A stretch of DNA of 64,000 bases from Flemingiibacterium sp045644145 (GTDB lineage Bacteria > Bacillota > Clostridia > Oscillospirales > CAG-272): assembly GCA_045644145.1 (NCBI GenBank), contig JAZRGK010000058.1, positions 6,027-70,026 on the forward strand, given 5' to 3'. Shown here piece by piece: positions 19,601 to 25,782 of the stretch. A program made the position numbers and the translations under genes. Under the pieces are notes generated by a model. It was not told the origin of the DNA and made no database searches. It saw only the letters and a program-made list of their open reading frames with translations. Position 1 is the stretch's first letter; every line of letters begins with the position of its first letter.

Positions 19601-20227
19601 TGTCGGCGCATCGTCGCATCCAAACGGGTTGTATGTGCCGTACTGGTCAGTTGTCTGACCGTTCCATGAAAGAGAAAGCGAGCCGCCTTCATCTCCACCG
19701 ATGTAAATGGTTTTTCCCCAGTTGTCAAACGAACCGATAGAAGTAAAATTACGCTTGGTATACGAGGTTATATCCTTTTCCCAATAGTCGCCGCCGTCCC
19801 ATGTTCCACCTATATAATAGGCAGTGCCGTTGGTAAGGTCGGGAGTGTTGGGGTTCCAATAGGTCGGAAGCCAGAACTCAATGTTTCCGGGTTTCCAGTC
19901 TGATGCAACACCTTTATTATCACCCTGGTGAACGTGAAGGGACTTTATCATCCAAGGATAGGTATAAAGGTCAATATAGTAGTTATGCTTTGAACCCTTC
20001 TCGAAGTCATCGTAGTCGGGATCGTCGAGATGAACGCGGCGAAGACCGTCGTTATGGGTTTGGAATCCTGCATAAATGGATGCATTTGTACCTGCATTGG
20101 ATTCATCACGCGTAGAAATTCTGAATCTATATCTGAACGTGGATGCCGGCAAAGCGCTGACGAACTGTGTCATCGCAGGCAGCATCATTGCAAGTACGAG
20201 AACAAATGCCATTAATCTATTTTTCAT
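13625..20227 (-). CDS. Giant secreted Ig-like repeat protein (about 2,200 aa)
   Basis: The ATG at 20227 lies one base after the clostripain stop, and its GGAGGA site is formed by the last two codons of that gene, so translation is probably coupled. The frame runs 7 codons further upstream, but that start lacks such a site. Signal peptide: MKNRLMAFVLVLAMM. The first 330 residues form a distinct beta-rich head with many aromatic residues and GG turns (GNIEFWLPTYWNPNTP, YIGGTWDGGDYWEKD). The rest is a chain of perhaps 12-15 bacterial Ig-like domains marked by recurring phrases such as DTTAPSFDIEYSTSNPTKDD, PTNQNVTVNATFGDSESGI and TNRDVTVTV. There is no dockerin, SLH or sortase signal, so how it is retained is unclear. 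Likely an extended adhesin or stalk. Confidence 0.88.
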   Translation of the reverse strand: MKNRLMAFVLVLAMMLPAMTQFVSALPASTFRYRFRISTRDESNAGTNASIYAGFQTHNDGLRRVHLDDPDYDDFEKGSKHNYYIDLYTYPWMIKSLHVHQGDNKGVASDWKPGNIEFWLPTYWNPNTPDLTNGTAYYIGGTWDGGDYWEKDITSYTKRNFTSIGSFDNWGKTIYIGGDEGGSLSLSWNGQTTDQYGTYNPFGCDDAPTLTISNSFNAGTTTLFTNAFKAPTSDASGGMSLTYAQIYNEMKAKGIGKATLNFTLSIPARSSNAGSLFTTSGSNLVHVETVTIYRKCFDIGKVSYSETPVFTARQDYDYVNSAKKNVTITVSPTSLHCVSSISDADIKTLVSNFSCNAALYSGNGTSVKLADLNYAPSSDGKKIVFTGTVPADFNGNGEGVNLHLTNVSTKYNNVTYKLNSGSTTWDYYISTLKVDTLKPTVSITDKDGVALDITNNIAPSHTFHVSASEQLYKSNTAPHPADDEAYVNYSLLDGTTKVPVNNYTGSTGSYLNVTVPVSTATLADFPITLKTATASEGVYTLVFDGYDDAGNPISNSRVENVLIDSVAPRYELTQSGWYQDAQKVKHTEYNFTLTDFCNSYRDTLASWARLYYVFVPSGESLPEFDAEAITGEIDTTVGKWNFVEADENGNLPTIVISTKLKESFEGDLYILTKDSVGNETEVIKFASDLAIYNYETIDTIETSSNLVPKKSFDISFRETVDGIDGIYKTEYRWIPVSANANPLTQSYILYNGQDVGAGVQIGDDGVPVTLDGTYKLQYKVTEIRSGNNVTFEKNYIFDNLAPVIDVSWESIYLQPQRLQQATVVIEDVSGVKEAAYQIYTNGGVLAGEGTFTPTVYGDGKIGVRESIKLQPDENGVYYLVITATDVNGDAATYAVPDSFSIRAKKPTIASAGDDIAVKLDGISVTPTQDYTVYLQVLDNMICAEDLTSEQFVKYQVSTDGINFGPWMTLAEPMEVFGNYLTQNSVIVSPVVLTEGKNTLYFKVACAEKGNTADPAISLVSDVYAYEIIYDTTAPSFDIEYSTSNPTKDDVTVTVSASDANGITNLALSNSLVSFVKESDLKYILTVKRNVDTFATLSDAVGNEVRVPISVKCIDKDAPVISAASEAFESGARTDVNMTVKVTDANSVITNFALVKDPSAESVIDEEAFNLYNEHKSKFTVEKSTADGVIEYDMVLRGLDGNWGLAVMSTDILGNSYVLRPESNIFSMVDAQAEVTSTVSTPEITKSVATVTIDFNVPLAVLNPSLVTGDSDDENEQIAANQTDRSYVTTITRTASDNSEQKIYAVDEANRTYTFTFASDSTFIEGFKLVYDLYKNGEIIENGSFISFTEDDVIELVIEGNPEYELQTFDLSDAVLNGYVFDAEKSEVYETESEQTAYTKLVFTALHDGSVEKNVGFVSYTAEGIEAERYQDEVIYTSVFDETVPTVSFKADIANGTPTNQNVTVNATFGDSESGIASVVRIVDGKSEALGAKTTDSVEFAENGSVTYIVTNKAGMTYEETYTVTNIDKTPITEGEHYTVSYYYENYLGKWKPITEGKYYRTVKAVITFPTSDKDMSVSNNGTQTETILTSGKTSFTFELADSAGNTATKTVSYELYDNDGGTIEWTLSNYNKTNKDITAFVTIADKDNVNEIVYSEIRNSSGELMEWNDEVLGNEYSVVIPLSGNYTVTAYDAAGNEFAAQITVSNIDKVKPEIVRLSYSTPPTTVTARSVLVKIEEFSKSNVTVTGIERSDNLGQYDIVYTPGATEIRFKKSGYVSVFYIDDYGNEGASVISVNNIYAEPPSLEAIATLAEDELSVEISFAQKLDENGMPIDIYRKLSELSVVYDGITYTTDKTFTVKQNGDYTFTIFDESGISQTIKLTVSGIDDRAPVIQSVSWSYEYLERNDGGVWEKKTFEKTLEIGKDTSGTEAGYTVASDVYKTTNRDVTVTVVTDKDTSILGSNDIKGKANSLIYAENGLFTFNLAAVNGTVSSYGVDIEIIDKEAPTLTFEGNNELIFIEGMTSGRDPEFAYDKSKFYDFVAYDIFQNIRTDLTDKVEIDFGDFNPDDISANVFDRTKPYTITYTIYDDAGNKTQLRRTVRLIGFYDTIALINGKMPNSANAITVDSDDIEISLKNFGGVAYAKFAKGIYTMGQMKTLGTPLTAYNGRFVARDLEDGWYTVFVQTDKRDYFTITVFVDTAE

Positions 20228-20228
20228 G

Positions 20229-21929
20229 TTATCCTCCGTTTGTTTCATTTATTTTATCAAGTGCGGATATCGCCCCTTCGGGATATCCGACCTCGAATAA
20301 ATCGTTTCTCACATCAGGGTAATCGCTATGCCGTATAAGCGGCAGGTAAATCGCAAGACCGCTGTATTTACCCTCTATGGCACTTCGCTTATAGTAAATC
20401 GCACTCTCAAGTGCAACCGCTATATCGCTTGTGTTCATGTCGAGTGTGTCAAACACAGCAAACAGATCGTATTGATCCTTGCCTCCGTTATCGCCGTACG
20501 GAACAAGTCCTGCAGATGCAAGCTTCGCGGAAAGTCCGCCGCTGTTTAACTTTTCAAGCATCCGCGTGACTTCATCTGTCAGCGCCGTAACCTTGTCAAG
20601 CCGTATCACCGACATCATCACGTCTTCCCTGTTCTGGGGCGCATGAACTACGAACGAATCGACTATAAGTCTTGCAAGCTCATGTGTCGTGAGCTTTGGA
20701 TCAGCCGAAAGTGAATTCAGCCATGTTGTGTAGTAAATTCCGTCTGTCGGAGTGATATCCTCCGAGGCGATCATATATTCGCCAACATCCTTCAGAGCGT
20801 ACGCCGTTTCAAGCGTTCCCATTAGGCAGGCATCGAACACAATAAGGTCGAATTTCTCACCGAACGCCCCCATAGCGGACTTCATATCCGCAAGAGAGAG
20901 TGAGGCGTCGCCGTTTAGCTCATCTCGTCCGAATCCGCCGAGCGTTCCCTCTCCGTGGTCCCACATGACAAGCACGTATCTGTCGGCAACCACGTTTTCT
21001 TTAGCGTAAACGAGGAAATCCTCGAGTGTCTGCCGCTCACACATATTCACATCCTCAAGCACCGTAATATCGGTCAGTGAATTATCCGTTATGCGAAGCC
21101 GCTGTGTTGCTCCGTCATGAAGCTGTGTGTTGCGGTAATTCTTGGTTCCGCCGGTCTGCATCAGTATCTCGATATTAGTAGTTGGTGCATCGAGAATTTC
21201 GTTTATGTCCATTGAGAGCATGCCAAGCTTGCTTTCAAGATCGGATGCCACCGCGTATATCAGCACCGCGGTCTTTTGCTCACTTCCCGGTATCCTTGCT
21301 TTTGCCGCCGCGAACTGACTCTGTGTAAACACCTTGTTTGACATCAGCTCTTTTGCGAGCGTTTTGCTTGAACCCAGCATCGGTGTATTCAGCGCGGCGT
21401 AGGTCAGCCTTGCAAGCTCACCGCGAGTGAATGTGTCCGGACCTTTTTTTGTAGCAAACTTATGAAGCGCAAATTCATAAGCTTCCGAATACCTGAACTG
21501 TCCGCCAACGTCATCGGAGTATCCGAGTGCACGAAGTAAAAGCGTCGAATACTGCCTGTGATCTATCGGCATATTTGAGCCGAATTCGGTTTGTGATATG
21601 CCCTTTGAGATATTGTTTTCGTATGCGTAGCCGATATAGGCGTCTGCCCATCCGGCATCTGTGAACGGATGCTCGAAGTCGCCCGTGAGCGCCTCATCCT
21701 CCTTGCCGAGCACACGTATGAGAAGCGTTATCGCCTCGGCTCTTGTTGTGGTACGCTCAAGCTCGTATCCGTTTCCGGTTCCCCTAAAAAGTCCGATTTG
21801 TGCAAGCGCATCGGCATACGGCTCGTTTGCCTCCGCCGCACTTATAGGCAAAGCCATAAGCAGTACAAGTATTACTGTCAAAAATATGATAATTCTAATT
21901 TTTATATTGATCACCTCTTTCACGGACAA
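20229..21929 (-). CDS. SLH-anchored clostripain-family cysteine peptidase (C11)
   Basis: A signal-anchor segment (IIIFLTVILVLLMALPISAA) leads into three SLH motifs (about residues 36-210; YADALAQIGLFRGTGNGYEL, FTDAGWADAYIGYAYENNIS). A clan CD peptidase domain follows (about 218-560) with the expected catalytic His in MWDHGEGTLGG and Cys in LIVFDACLMG. C11 enzymes cleave after Arg or Lys and are usually calcium-activated; here the enzyme would be held in the cell wall. The start is uncertain. A TTG at 21929 lies two bases after the preceding stop, and a GTG at 21914 gives a tidier signal peptide. It precedes the two giant proteins, so it may process them or protect the assembly. Confidence 0.92.
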   Translation of the reverse strand: MSVKEVINIKIRIIIFLTVILVLLMALPISAAEANEPYADALAQIGLFRGTGNGYELERTTTRAEAITLLIRVLGKEDEALTGDFEHPFTDAGWADAYIGYAYENNISKGISQTEFGSNMPIDHRQYSTLLLRALGYSDDVGGQFRYSEAYEFALHKFATKKGPDTFTRGELARLTYAALNTPMLGSSKTLAKELMSNKVFTQSQFAAAKARIPGSEQKTAVLIYAVASDLESKLGMLSMDINEILDAPTTNIEILMQTGGTKNYRNTQLHDGATQRLRITDNSLTDITVLEDVNMCERQTLEDFLVYAKENVVADRYVLVMWDHGEGTLGGFGRDELNGDASLSLADMKSAMGAFGEKFDLIVFDACLMGTLETAYALKDVGEYMIASEDITPTDGIYYTTWLNSLSADPKLTTHELARLIVDSFVVHAPQNREDVMMSVIRLDKVTALTDEVTRMLEKLNSGGLSAKLASAGLVPYGDNGGKDQYDLFAVFDTLDMNTSDIAVALESAIYYKRSAIEGKYSGLAIYLPLIRHSDYPDVRNDLFEVGYPEGAISALDKINETNGG

Positions 21930-21930
21930 T

Positions 21931-22137
21931 CTAATTCGTCTGTCTTATGGGGTATTTGCATACCCCAACCTCGGGTACGCCTGACCTTTGTTCCTTGAAG
22001 TATGCGTATTTGCAAAACCAACAGTTGGTTATCGGCTTGCCGAGGCATTTTCGATTTGAAAAATGCTCACACGCAGTAGAACGCGTTATTTTCACATTCG
22101 CTTCGGAACATGCCAATACCATATGTTCAATGTTCAT
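21931..22137 (-). CDS. Small Cys-rich protein, first gene of the surface operon
   Basis: 68 residues from an ATG at 22137 with an excellent site (GGAGGAG, 3-base gap). Six cysteines: LACSEAN, TACEHF, RKCLGK, NCWFCKY and VGVCKYP. The CxxC and the spread of the others suggest a small zinc-binding or redox-active fold. There is no signal peptide, so it is probably cytosolic, unlike all its operon partners. It stops two bases before the TTG start of the clostripain gene. I do not recognise the family. Its strong ribosome site and leading position argue that it is real rather than a chance frame. Confidence 0.65.
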   Translation of the reverse strand: MNIEHMVLACSEANVKITRSTACEHFSNRKCLGKPITNCWFCKYAYFKEQRSGVPEVGVCKYPIRQTN

Positions 22138-22180
22138 GTACTCCTCCAAAAAGCATTCGAATATGTGCATATTTGTCTAA

Positions 22181-22189
22181 ATTATACCA
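22181..22189 (-). promoter_or_regulatory. Extended -10 promoter of the surface operon (TGGTATAAT)
   Basis: On the minus strand, TGGTATAAT gives an extended -10 about 45 bases upstream of the first start codon. No good -35 is seen at the right distance, as expected of an activator-dependent promoter. The direct repeats at 22215-22249 would sit at about -42 to -75. Confidence 0.55.
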
Positions 22190-22214
22190 TATATATGGGG
22201 CTTAATATAGGTTT

Positions 22215-22249
22215 TGGAACGAAATGCATTCCTTGTGGAACGAAATGCA
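22215..22249. promoter_or_regulatory. Two 14-bp direct repeats at 21-bp period: candidate LytTR operator
   Basis: TGGAACGAAATGCA occurs at 22215-22228 and identically at 22236-22249. Two direct repeats on one helix face with a 21-22 bp period are the known layout of LytTR (AgrA/AlgR-type) binding sites. They lie in the divergent region between the surface operon and the LytTR regulator gene, ten bases upstream of the latter's -35. Confidence 0.7.
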
Positions 22250-22259
22250 ACGCAAATTG

Positions 22260-22288
22260 TTGAAAAAGATTGTCTTTTCTGATATAAT
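22260..22288 (+). promoter_or_regulatory. Promoter of the LytTR/kinase operon
   Basis: TTGAAA (22260-22265), 17-base spacer, TATAAT (22283-22288), about 44 bases before the regulator's start codon. Confidence 0.7.
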
Positions 22289-22331
22289 TATATCAACACA
22301 TAATAATTGTTATAGACAAGGAGGTAGTTAC

Positions 22332-23054
22332 TTGCTGCGAATTGCAATCTGCGACGATATGCCGGATTTTCTCGCACGTGCAGGCTCTTTGGTATCCTCA
22401 TGGAAAGAAGATATCGAGGACGTTATCGTTGAGCTTTTTTCTGACGGGGACTCACTTATCGACGCTCACGTTAAGAATCCGTTTGATATTATCTTACTCG
22501 ACATAGTAATGCCCCTTACGAATGGAATATACACAGCGACGCAAATACGAAAAAACGATAAATCGGTAAAGCTCGTATTTCTCACATCATCCCCCGAATT
22601 TGCAATCGAATCATATTCGGTGCACGCAAACGGCTATCTTTTAAAGCCCATTGACAAAGAAAGACTTTACGCGTGTCTTGACGATCTGTATGAAGATATC
22701 TCCGAGGTAACAAAGTACATCCTCATCAAGGATGCGCCATCTGTACACCGTATTGAGCTTCGCAGCATCGAATACGCAGAGGCACAAGGCAAGCACGTAG
22801 TTTTCACCTTATCAAGTGGAAAGCAGATCAAATCAAGTGAGCCGTTTTACGCTTACAACGATAAGCTCACGCCGCAGGACGGTTTCTTAAAGTGTCACCG
22901 AAGCTACATAGTAAATATTTTTCGCATAAGCAAATACACCCCAAAGGAAATAACAATGCGTTCAGGATATCGTATACCGATCTCCAGAACCGCGCACAAG
23001 GATTTTGAAGCGGCATACTTTGAATTAACCTTCGGAAAGGTAGGAGATATATAA
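22332..23054 (+). CDS. LytTR-family response regulator
   Basis: Starts at TTG (22332), seven bases after AAGGAGG, giving 240 residues. The receiver domain (about 1-120) has the acidic pair in ICDDMP, the phosphorylated Asp in IILLDIVMP and the KPI motif (YLLKPIDKERL). A C-terminal LytTR DNA-binding domain (about 130-232) shows IEYAEAQGKHVVFTL, FLKCHRSYIVN and IPISRT. This pairing defines AgrA/VirR-type regulators. It is followed by its sensor kinase with a 1-base overlap (TAATG). The candidate operator at 22215-22249 suggests autoregulation and control of the divergent surface operon. Confidence 0.95.
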   Translation: MLRIAICDDMPDFLARAGSLVSSWKEDIEDVIVELFSDGDSLIDAHVKNPFDIILLDIVMPLTNGIYTATQIRKNDKSVKLVFLTSSPEFAIESYSVHANGYLLKPIDKERLYACLDDLYEDISEVTKYILIKDAPSVHRIELRSIEYAEAQGKHVVFTLSSGKQIKSSEPFYAYNDKLTPQDGFLKCHRSYIVNIFRISKYTPKEITMRSGYRIPISRTAHKDFEAAYFELTFGKVGDI

Positions 23055-24319
23055 TGACAGAGCAAATCATGGTACTACTTCACGGCTTTATAGTCCTGCT
23101 GTTCGGCGTATTTTTGTCCGCCTCATTTGCAAACATCCCGCTGAATAAAAAGAATACTCTTATAATGCTGCTTTTTTCCGTCTTAACGGGTGCACTTCAA
23201 TGGGTCATTCAAATTTTCGTCAGCGAGTCTTTTTTGTGGAAGGCGTATCCACTCATCACGCATCTGCCGCTCATACTCTTTATTGTATTTTTCTTTGGCA
23301 AGCGTCCAATCTCCGCGATCGTTTCGACATTTACTGCATACCTGCTGTGCCAGCCCGCGAAGTGGTTCGGTGTGCTCACCTATTCGCTGTCCGATAATAA
23401 AATCGCAGAATTCTGTGCAAGAATTGCAGTCCTGCTCACCGTTTTTGTTGTAACGCTTATATTTTTATCACGCTCATTTTCGGAAATATTCGAAAAGGAT
23501 ACGAAAAGCGTTTGTATATTCGCGATAGTCCCGACGGTATATTATGTGTTCGACTATTCAACCGTTGTTTACACAAGCATATGGACTGACAACAACCGCA
23601 TCGCCGCAGAGTTTTTACCGTTTTTTCTGTGCATTATGTTTACGGTATTCTGCGTTGTATACTACAAAGAGCACGAGAAAAAGTCCGATGCCGAGCGAAA
23701 CGAGCAGATAATACGCATCACCGTCGAGGAGCAGGCAAAGGAGCTCGAAGCATTCAAACGGAGCGAGCGTGAAATTAAAATGCTCCGACACGATCTGCGT
23801 CTGTTTTTGGCTACACTTTCCGTGTGTGTTGATACAGACGATAAGGCGACTGCAAGGGATTTGATAAATTCCTACACGGAACAGGTCGACAGATCAAAGC
23901 CGAAGCGTTTTTGCGCGAATGATACCGTAAATTACGTTCTCTCGGATTTTGACGCAAAATGTGAAGCGCATGAAGTCAAGTTTGTCCATTCAGTCGGCGT
24001 TGAAAACATATCCGTAAATGAGATCATGTTTTCTTCCATACTCTCAAATGCACTTGACAATGCCCTCAACGCAGTAATAGAGCTTCCGCTTGAGCAGCGT
24101 ACCGTTTCTCTTATGCTTAAAGCAGCAAACGGCAAGATTCTTCTCTCTGTGAAAAATCCCATAAGCAAAAAGCCCGTCTTTTCAGACGGACTTCCGGTAG
24201 CGAGCCAAAAGGGTCACGGATACGGCACAAAAAGCATCCGTTATATGACAGAAAAGCTCTGCGGCAATTGTCAATTCACCGCAGACGATGAGCTTTTCAT
24301 GACAAGAGTTATAATATGA
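23054..24319 (+). CDS. Agr-type GHKL sensor histidine kinase
   Basis: 421 residues. About six membrane segments occupy residues 1-205. A coiled-coil linker (about 210-245) follows, then the phospho-acceptor box LRHDLRLFLATL (His near 248). The ATPase domain has an N box (SNALDNALNAV) and a G box (GHGYGTKSI). This polytopic sensor with a HATPase_c_5-type ATPase is typical of kinases partnered with LytTR regulators, often sensing peptides or envelope state. No agrD- or agrB-like gene is nearby, so the signal is unknown. Its ATG overlaps the regulator's stop, so the two are co-translated. Confidence 0.93.
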   Translation: MTEQIMVLLHGFIVLLFGVFLSASFANIPLNKKNTLIMLLFSVLTGALQWVIQIFVSESFLWKAYPLITHLPLILFIVFFFGKRPISAIVSTFTAYLLCQPAKWFGVLTYSLSDNKIAEFCARIAVLLTVFVVTLIFLSRSFSEIFEKDTKSVCIFAIVPTVYYVFDYSTVVYTSIWTDNNRIAAEFLPFFLCIMFTVFCVVYYKEHEKKSDAERNEQIIRITVEEQAKELEAFKRSEREIKMLRHDLRLFLATLSVCVDTDDKATARDLINSYTEQVDRSKPKRFCANDTVNYVLSDFDAKCEAHEVKFVHSVGVENISVNEIMFSSILSNALDNALNAVIELPLEQRTVSLMLKAANGKILLSVKNPISKKPVFSDGLPVASQKGHGYGTKSIRYMTEKLCGNCQFTADDELFMTRVII

Positions 24320-24413
24320 CACATCAGCGATATTTGTACTATCAAGCCGCGTTACACATCGTACGAGCATCACGTTTTCTTTGTCTTATGCGCCTCAAAT
24401 ATTGCTTCATAAG

Positions 24414-24435
24414 TTTGACCACAGAGTTGACCACT
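24414..24435 (+). repeat. Paired TTGACCA motif, copy 1
   Basis: Two TTGACCAC units spaced about 13 bases apart, joined by AGAG. The pattern recurs at 24661-24682 and 24993-25012, around the two tRNA genes and near integrase remnants. Candidate arm-type integrase sites. Confidence 0.5.
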
Positions 24436-24660
24436 TTCACGCATGGACTACATGTACACAACGCACACGAAAGCGTCAAACGAAAAAACTTCCGCTCTGT
24501 ATGTGGTCAAAAAGCGCTAAAAAAGCCCGTCACCACGGGCTTTTACGGCTTTGGGAGCATGCAGTCGTTTTCGGCTGTGATTTTCAAAAAAGCGAGCAAA
24601 CGGGCGAAAAACGGCGGAAACGCGAGGAAATCGTGATCGAGCGGTGGCGGAAAATGCGGC

Positions 24661-24682
24661 TTGACCACAGGTTTGACCATAG
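24661..24682 (+). repeat. Paired TTGACCA motif, copy 2
   Basis: TTGACCACAGGTTTGACCAT, directly upstream of tRNA-Pro. Confidence 0.5.
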
Positions 24683-24704
24683 TTGAGAAAAAATTGAATA
24701 TTTT

Positions 24705-24779
24705 CGGGGTGTTGCCTAATGGTAAGGCGCTTGGTTTGGGAGCAGGATGTCGCAGGTTCAAATCCTGTCATTCCGACCA
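24705..24779 (+). tRNA. tRNA-Pro(TGG)
   Basis: 75 bases including the encoded CCA. The acceptor stem CGGGGTG pairs with CATTCCG, and the discriminator is A. D arm GCCT/AGGC. The anticodon loop TTTGGGA holds TGG at 24737-24739. T arm GCAGG-TTCAAAT-CCTGT. The anticodon stem is imperfect (CTTGG against GCAGG: the loop-closing pair is G-G and one pair is T-G). Confidence 0.85.
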
Positions 24780-24786
24780 AAAATGG

Positions 24787-24819
24787 CAGATGTCCCGTAA
24801 TGGGACATCTGACGTTTTT
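24787..24819 (+). terminator. Terminator after tRNA-Pro
   Basis: CAGATGTCCC and its complement GGGACATCTG form the stem, with TTTTT following. Confidence 0.8.
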
Positions 24820-24867
24820 CTTTGAAAATGTGAGGATGCTGAAACCGAAAAATCCTACATATTATAT

Positions 24868-24944
24868 GGAAGCATAGCTCAGCTGGTTAGAGTACTTGCT
24901 TGACATGCAAGGGGTCACTGGTTCGATTCCAGTTGTTTCCACCA
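24868..24944 (+). tRNA. tRNA-Val(GAC)
   Basis: 77 bases with encoded CCA. The acceptor stem GGAAGCA pairs with TGTTTCC. The anticodon stem CTTGC/GCAAG is perfect and the loop TTGACAT carries GAC. T loop TTCGATT. Confidence 0.93.
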
Positions 24945-24948
24945 TGAA

Positions 24949-24975
24949 AACCATCGCGAAAGCGGTGGTTTTTTC
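24949..24975 (+). terminator. Terminator after tRNA-Val
   Basis: AACCATCGC-GAAA-GCGGTGGTT with a T-run; the loop is a stable GNRA tetraloop. Confidence 0.8.
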
Positions 24976-24992
24976 GTAGGTGGGATGTGCGC

Positions 24993-25012
24993 AGACCACA
25001 GAATTGACCACT
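24993..25012 (+). repeat. Paired TTGACCA motif, copy 3
   Basis: AGACCACAGAATTGACCACT, just beyond the tRNA-Val terminator. Confidence 0.45.
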
Positions 25013-25073
25013 TATAAAATATAAAAAACCCCTTATGATTAAAAATAAATAATAGATATAACGAGGCTGTTTT

Positions 25074-25643
25074 ATGAATGAAATGAAAGAAATAAATGAA
25101 GATGAATCTATACTACTTCAACATTTAGCTATTCCATCCTTTTTGGCAGAACTTTTTAATGCCGATTTTTTAAATAGCGAATATTTCAAAAACTTACATT
25201 ATGAAAATGAAATACACAAAGATATTTTACGTCGATCTGGGCTTGGCAATCCCGCATGCATGCAAATCATGCTATATTCTCTATTAGTAGTTCCGCAAGA
25301 ACTACTGTCCAAGCCACAATTTAAATCCTTTGAGAATTATCAACTAAAGCATTTAAATCCTAAAATACCCACTTACATCGAAGACGGAACTTACTCTACC
25401 TATGAAAATGAAGATACTTGTGAAAAAATCAATTATGTTAGACACATCCGAAATTCTATAGCACATGCTAATATGCATTATTTTGAACGAAACGGAATAC
25501 CACATGTAAAATTTATTGACAGTTCATTAGATAAGAAATCTAAGTGTGAGATTGTTATGCAGTGCAGATATGTCGGATCAATTTTAATGGATTTGCAAAA
25601 GAACACTATGAATCTTCTCGATTCTATGCTATTTTCTAAATAA
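25074..25643 (+). CDS. HEPN-like protein, possible ribonuclease of an accessory element
   Basis: 189 residues, largely helical. A conserved-looking RHIRNSIAHANMHY motif sits near residue 122; R-N-x3-H is the RX4-6H signature of HEPN domains, many of which are RNases in toxin-antitoxin, abortive-infection or CRISPR settings. A GAGG site precedes the ATG. The gene is AT-rich, stands alone, and lies between tRNA-Val and decayed integrases, a usual place for phage- or island-borne cargo. No nucleotidyltransferase (MNT) antitoxin partner is adjacent. Family membership is inferred from one motif and the helical pattern; activity is unproven. Confidence 0.6.
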   Translation: MNEMKEINEDESILLQHLAIPSFLAELFNADFLNSEYFKNLHYENEIHKDILRRSGLGNPACMQIMLYSLLVVPQELLSKPQFKSFENYQLKHLNPKIPTYIEDGTYSTYENEDTCEKINYVRHIRNSIAHANMHYFERNGIPHVKFIDSSLDKKSKCEIVMQCRYVGSILMDLQKNTMNLLDSMLFSK

Positions 25644-25782
25644 ACATAAGAATATTTCCGCACAATAGTGCATCTACGGTCAATACCTTTTCATAAAATT
25701 TCTGAAAAATTTATTTTCCGTTTTCTTTGTTTACCCCGACGCAAATTTTAAAGGGCGACCGCCTTGGTCGCCCTTCTCTCTA

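Larger units (their letters stand above)
24320..24704. other. Non-coding region before the tRNAs
   Basis: No convincing gene. It contains a diverged copy of the dispersed TTTGTCT...CAAATATTG repeat (24375-24404), paired TTGACCA motifs (24414-24435 and 24661-24682; a single inverted copy at 24501-24510) and a hairpin followed by TTTT (AAGCCCGTCACCACGGGCTTTT, split as arms near 24525 and 24537). Short reading frames here lack ribosome sites and conserved content. Confidence 0.6.

Noticed and set aside
24316..24686. Two plus-strand frames of about 100 codons before the tRNAs
   Set aside because: No ribosome sites or domains; the region is made of repeats, a hairpin and TTGACCA motifs.
24517..24780. 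Minus-strand frame starting MVGMTGFEPATSCSQ
   Set aside because: It runs antisense through the tRNA-Pro gene; this peptide start is a well-known artefact of reading tRNA complements.
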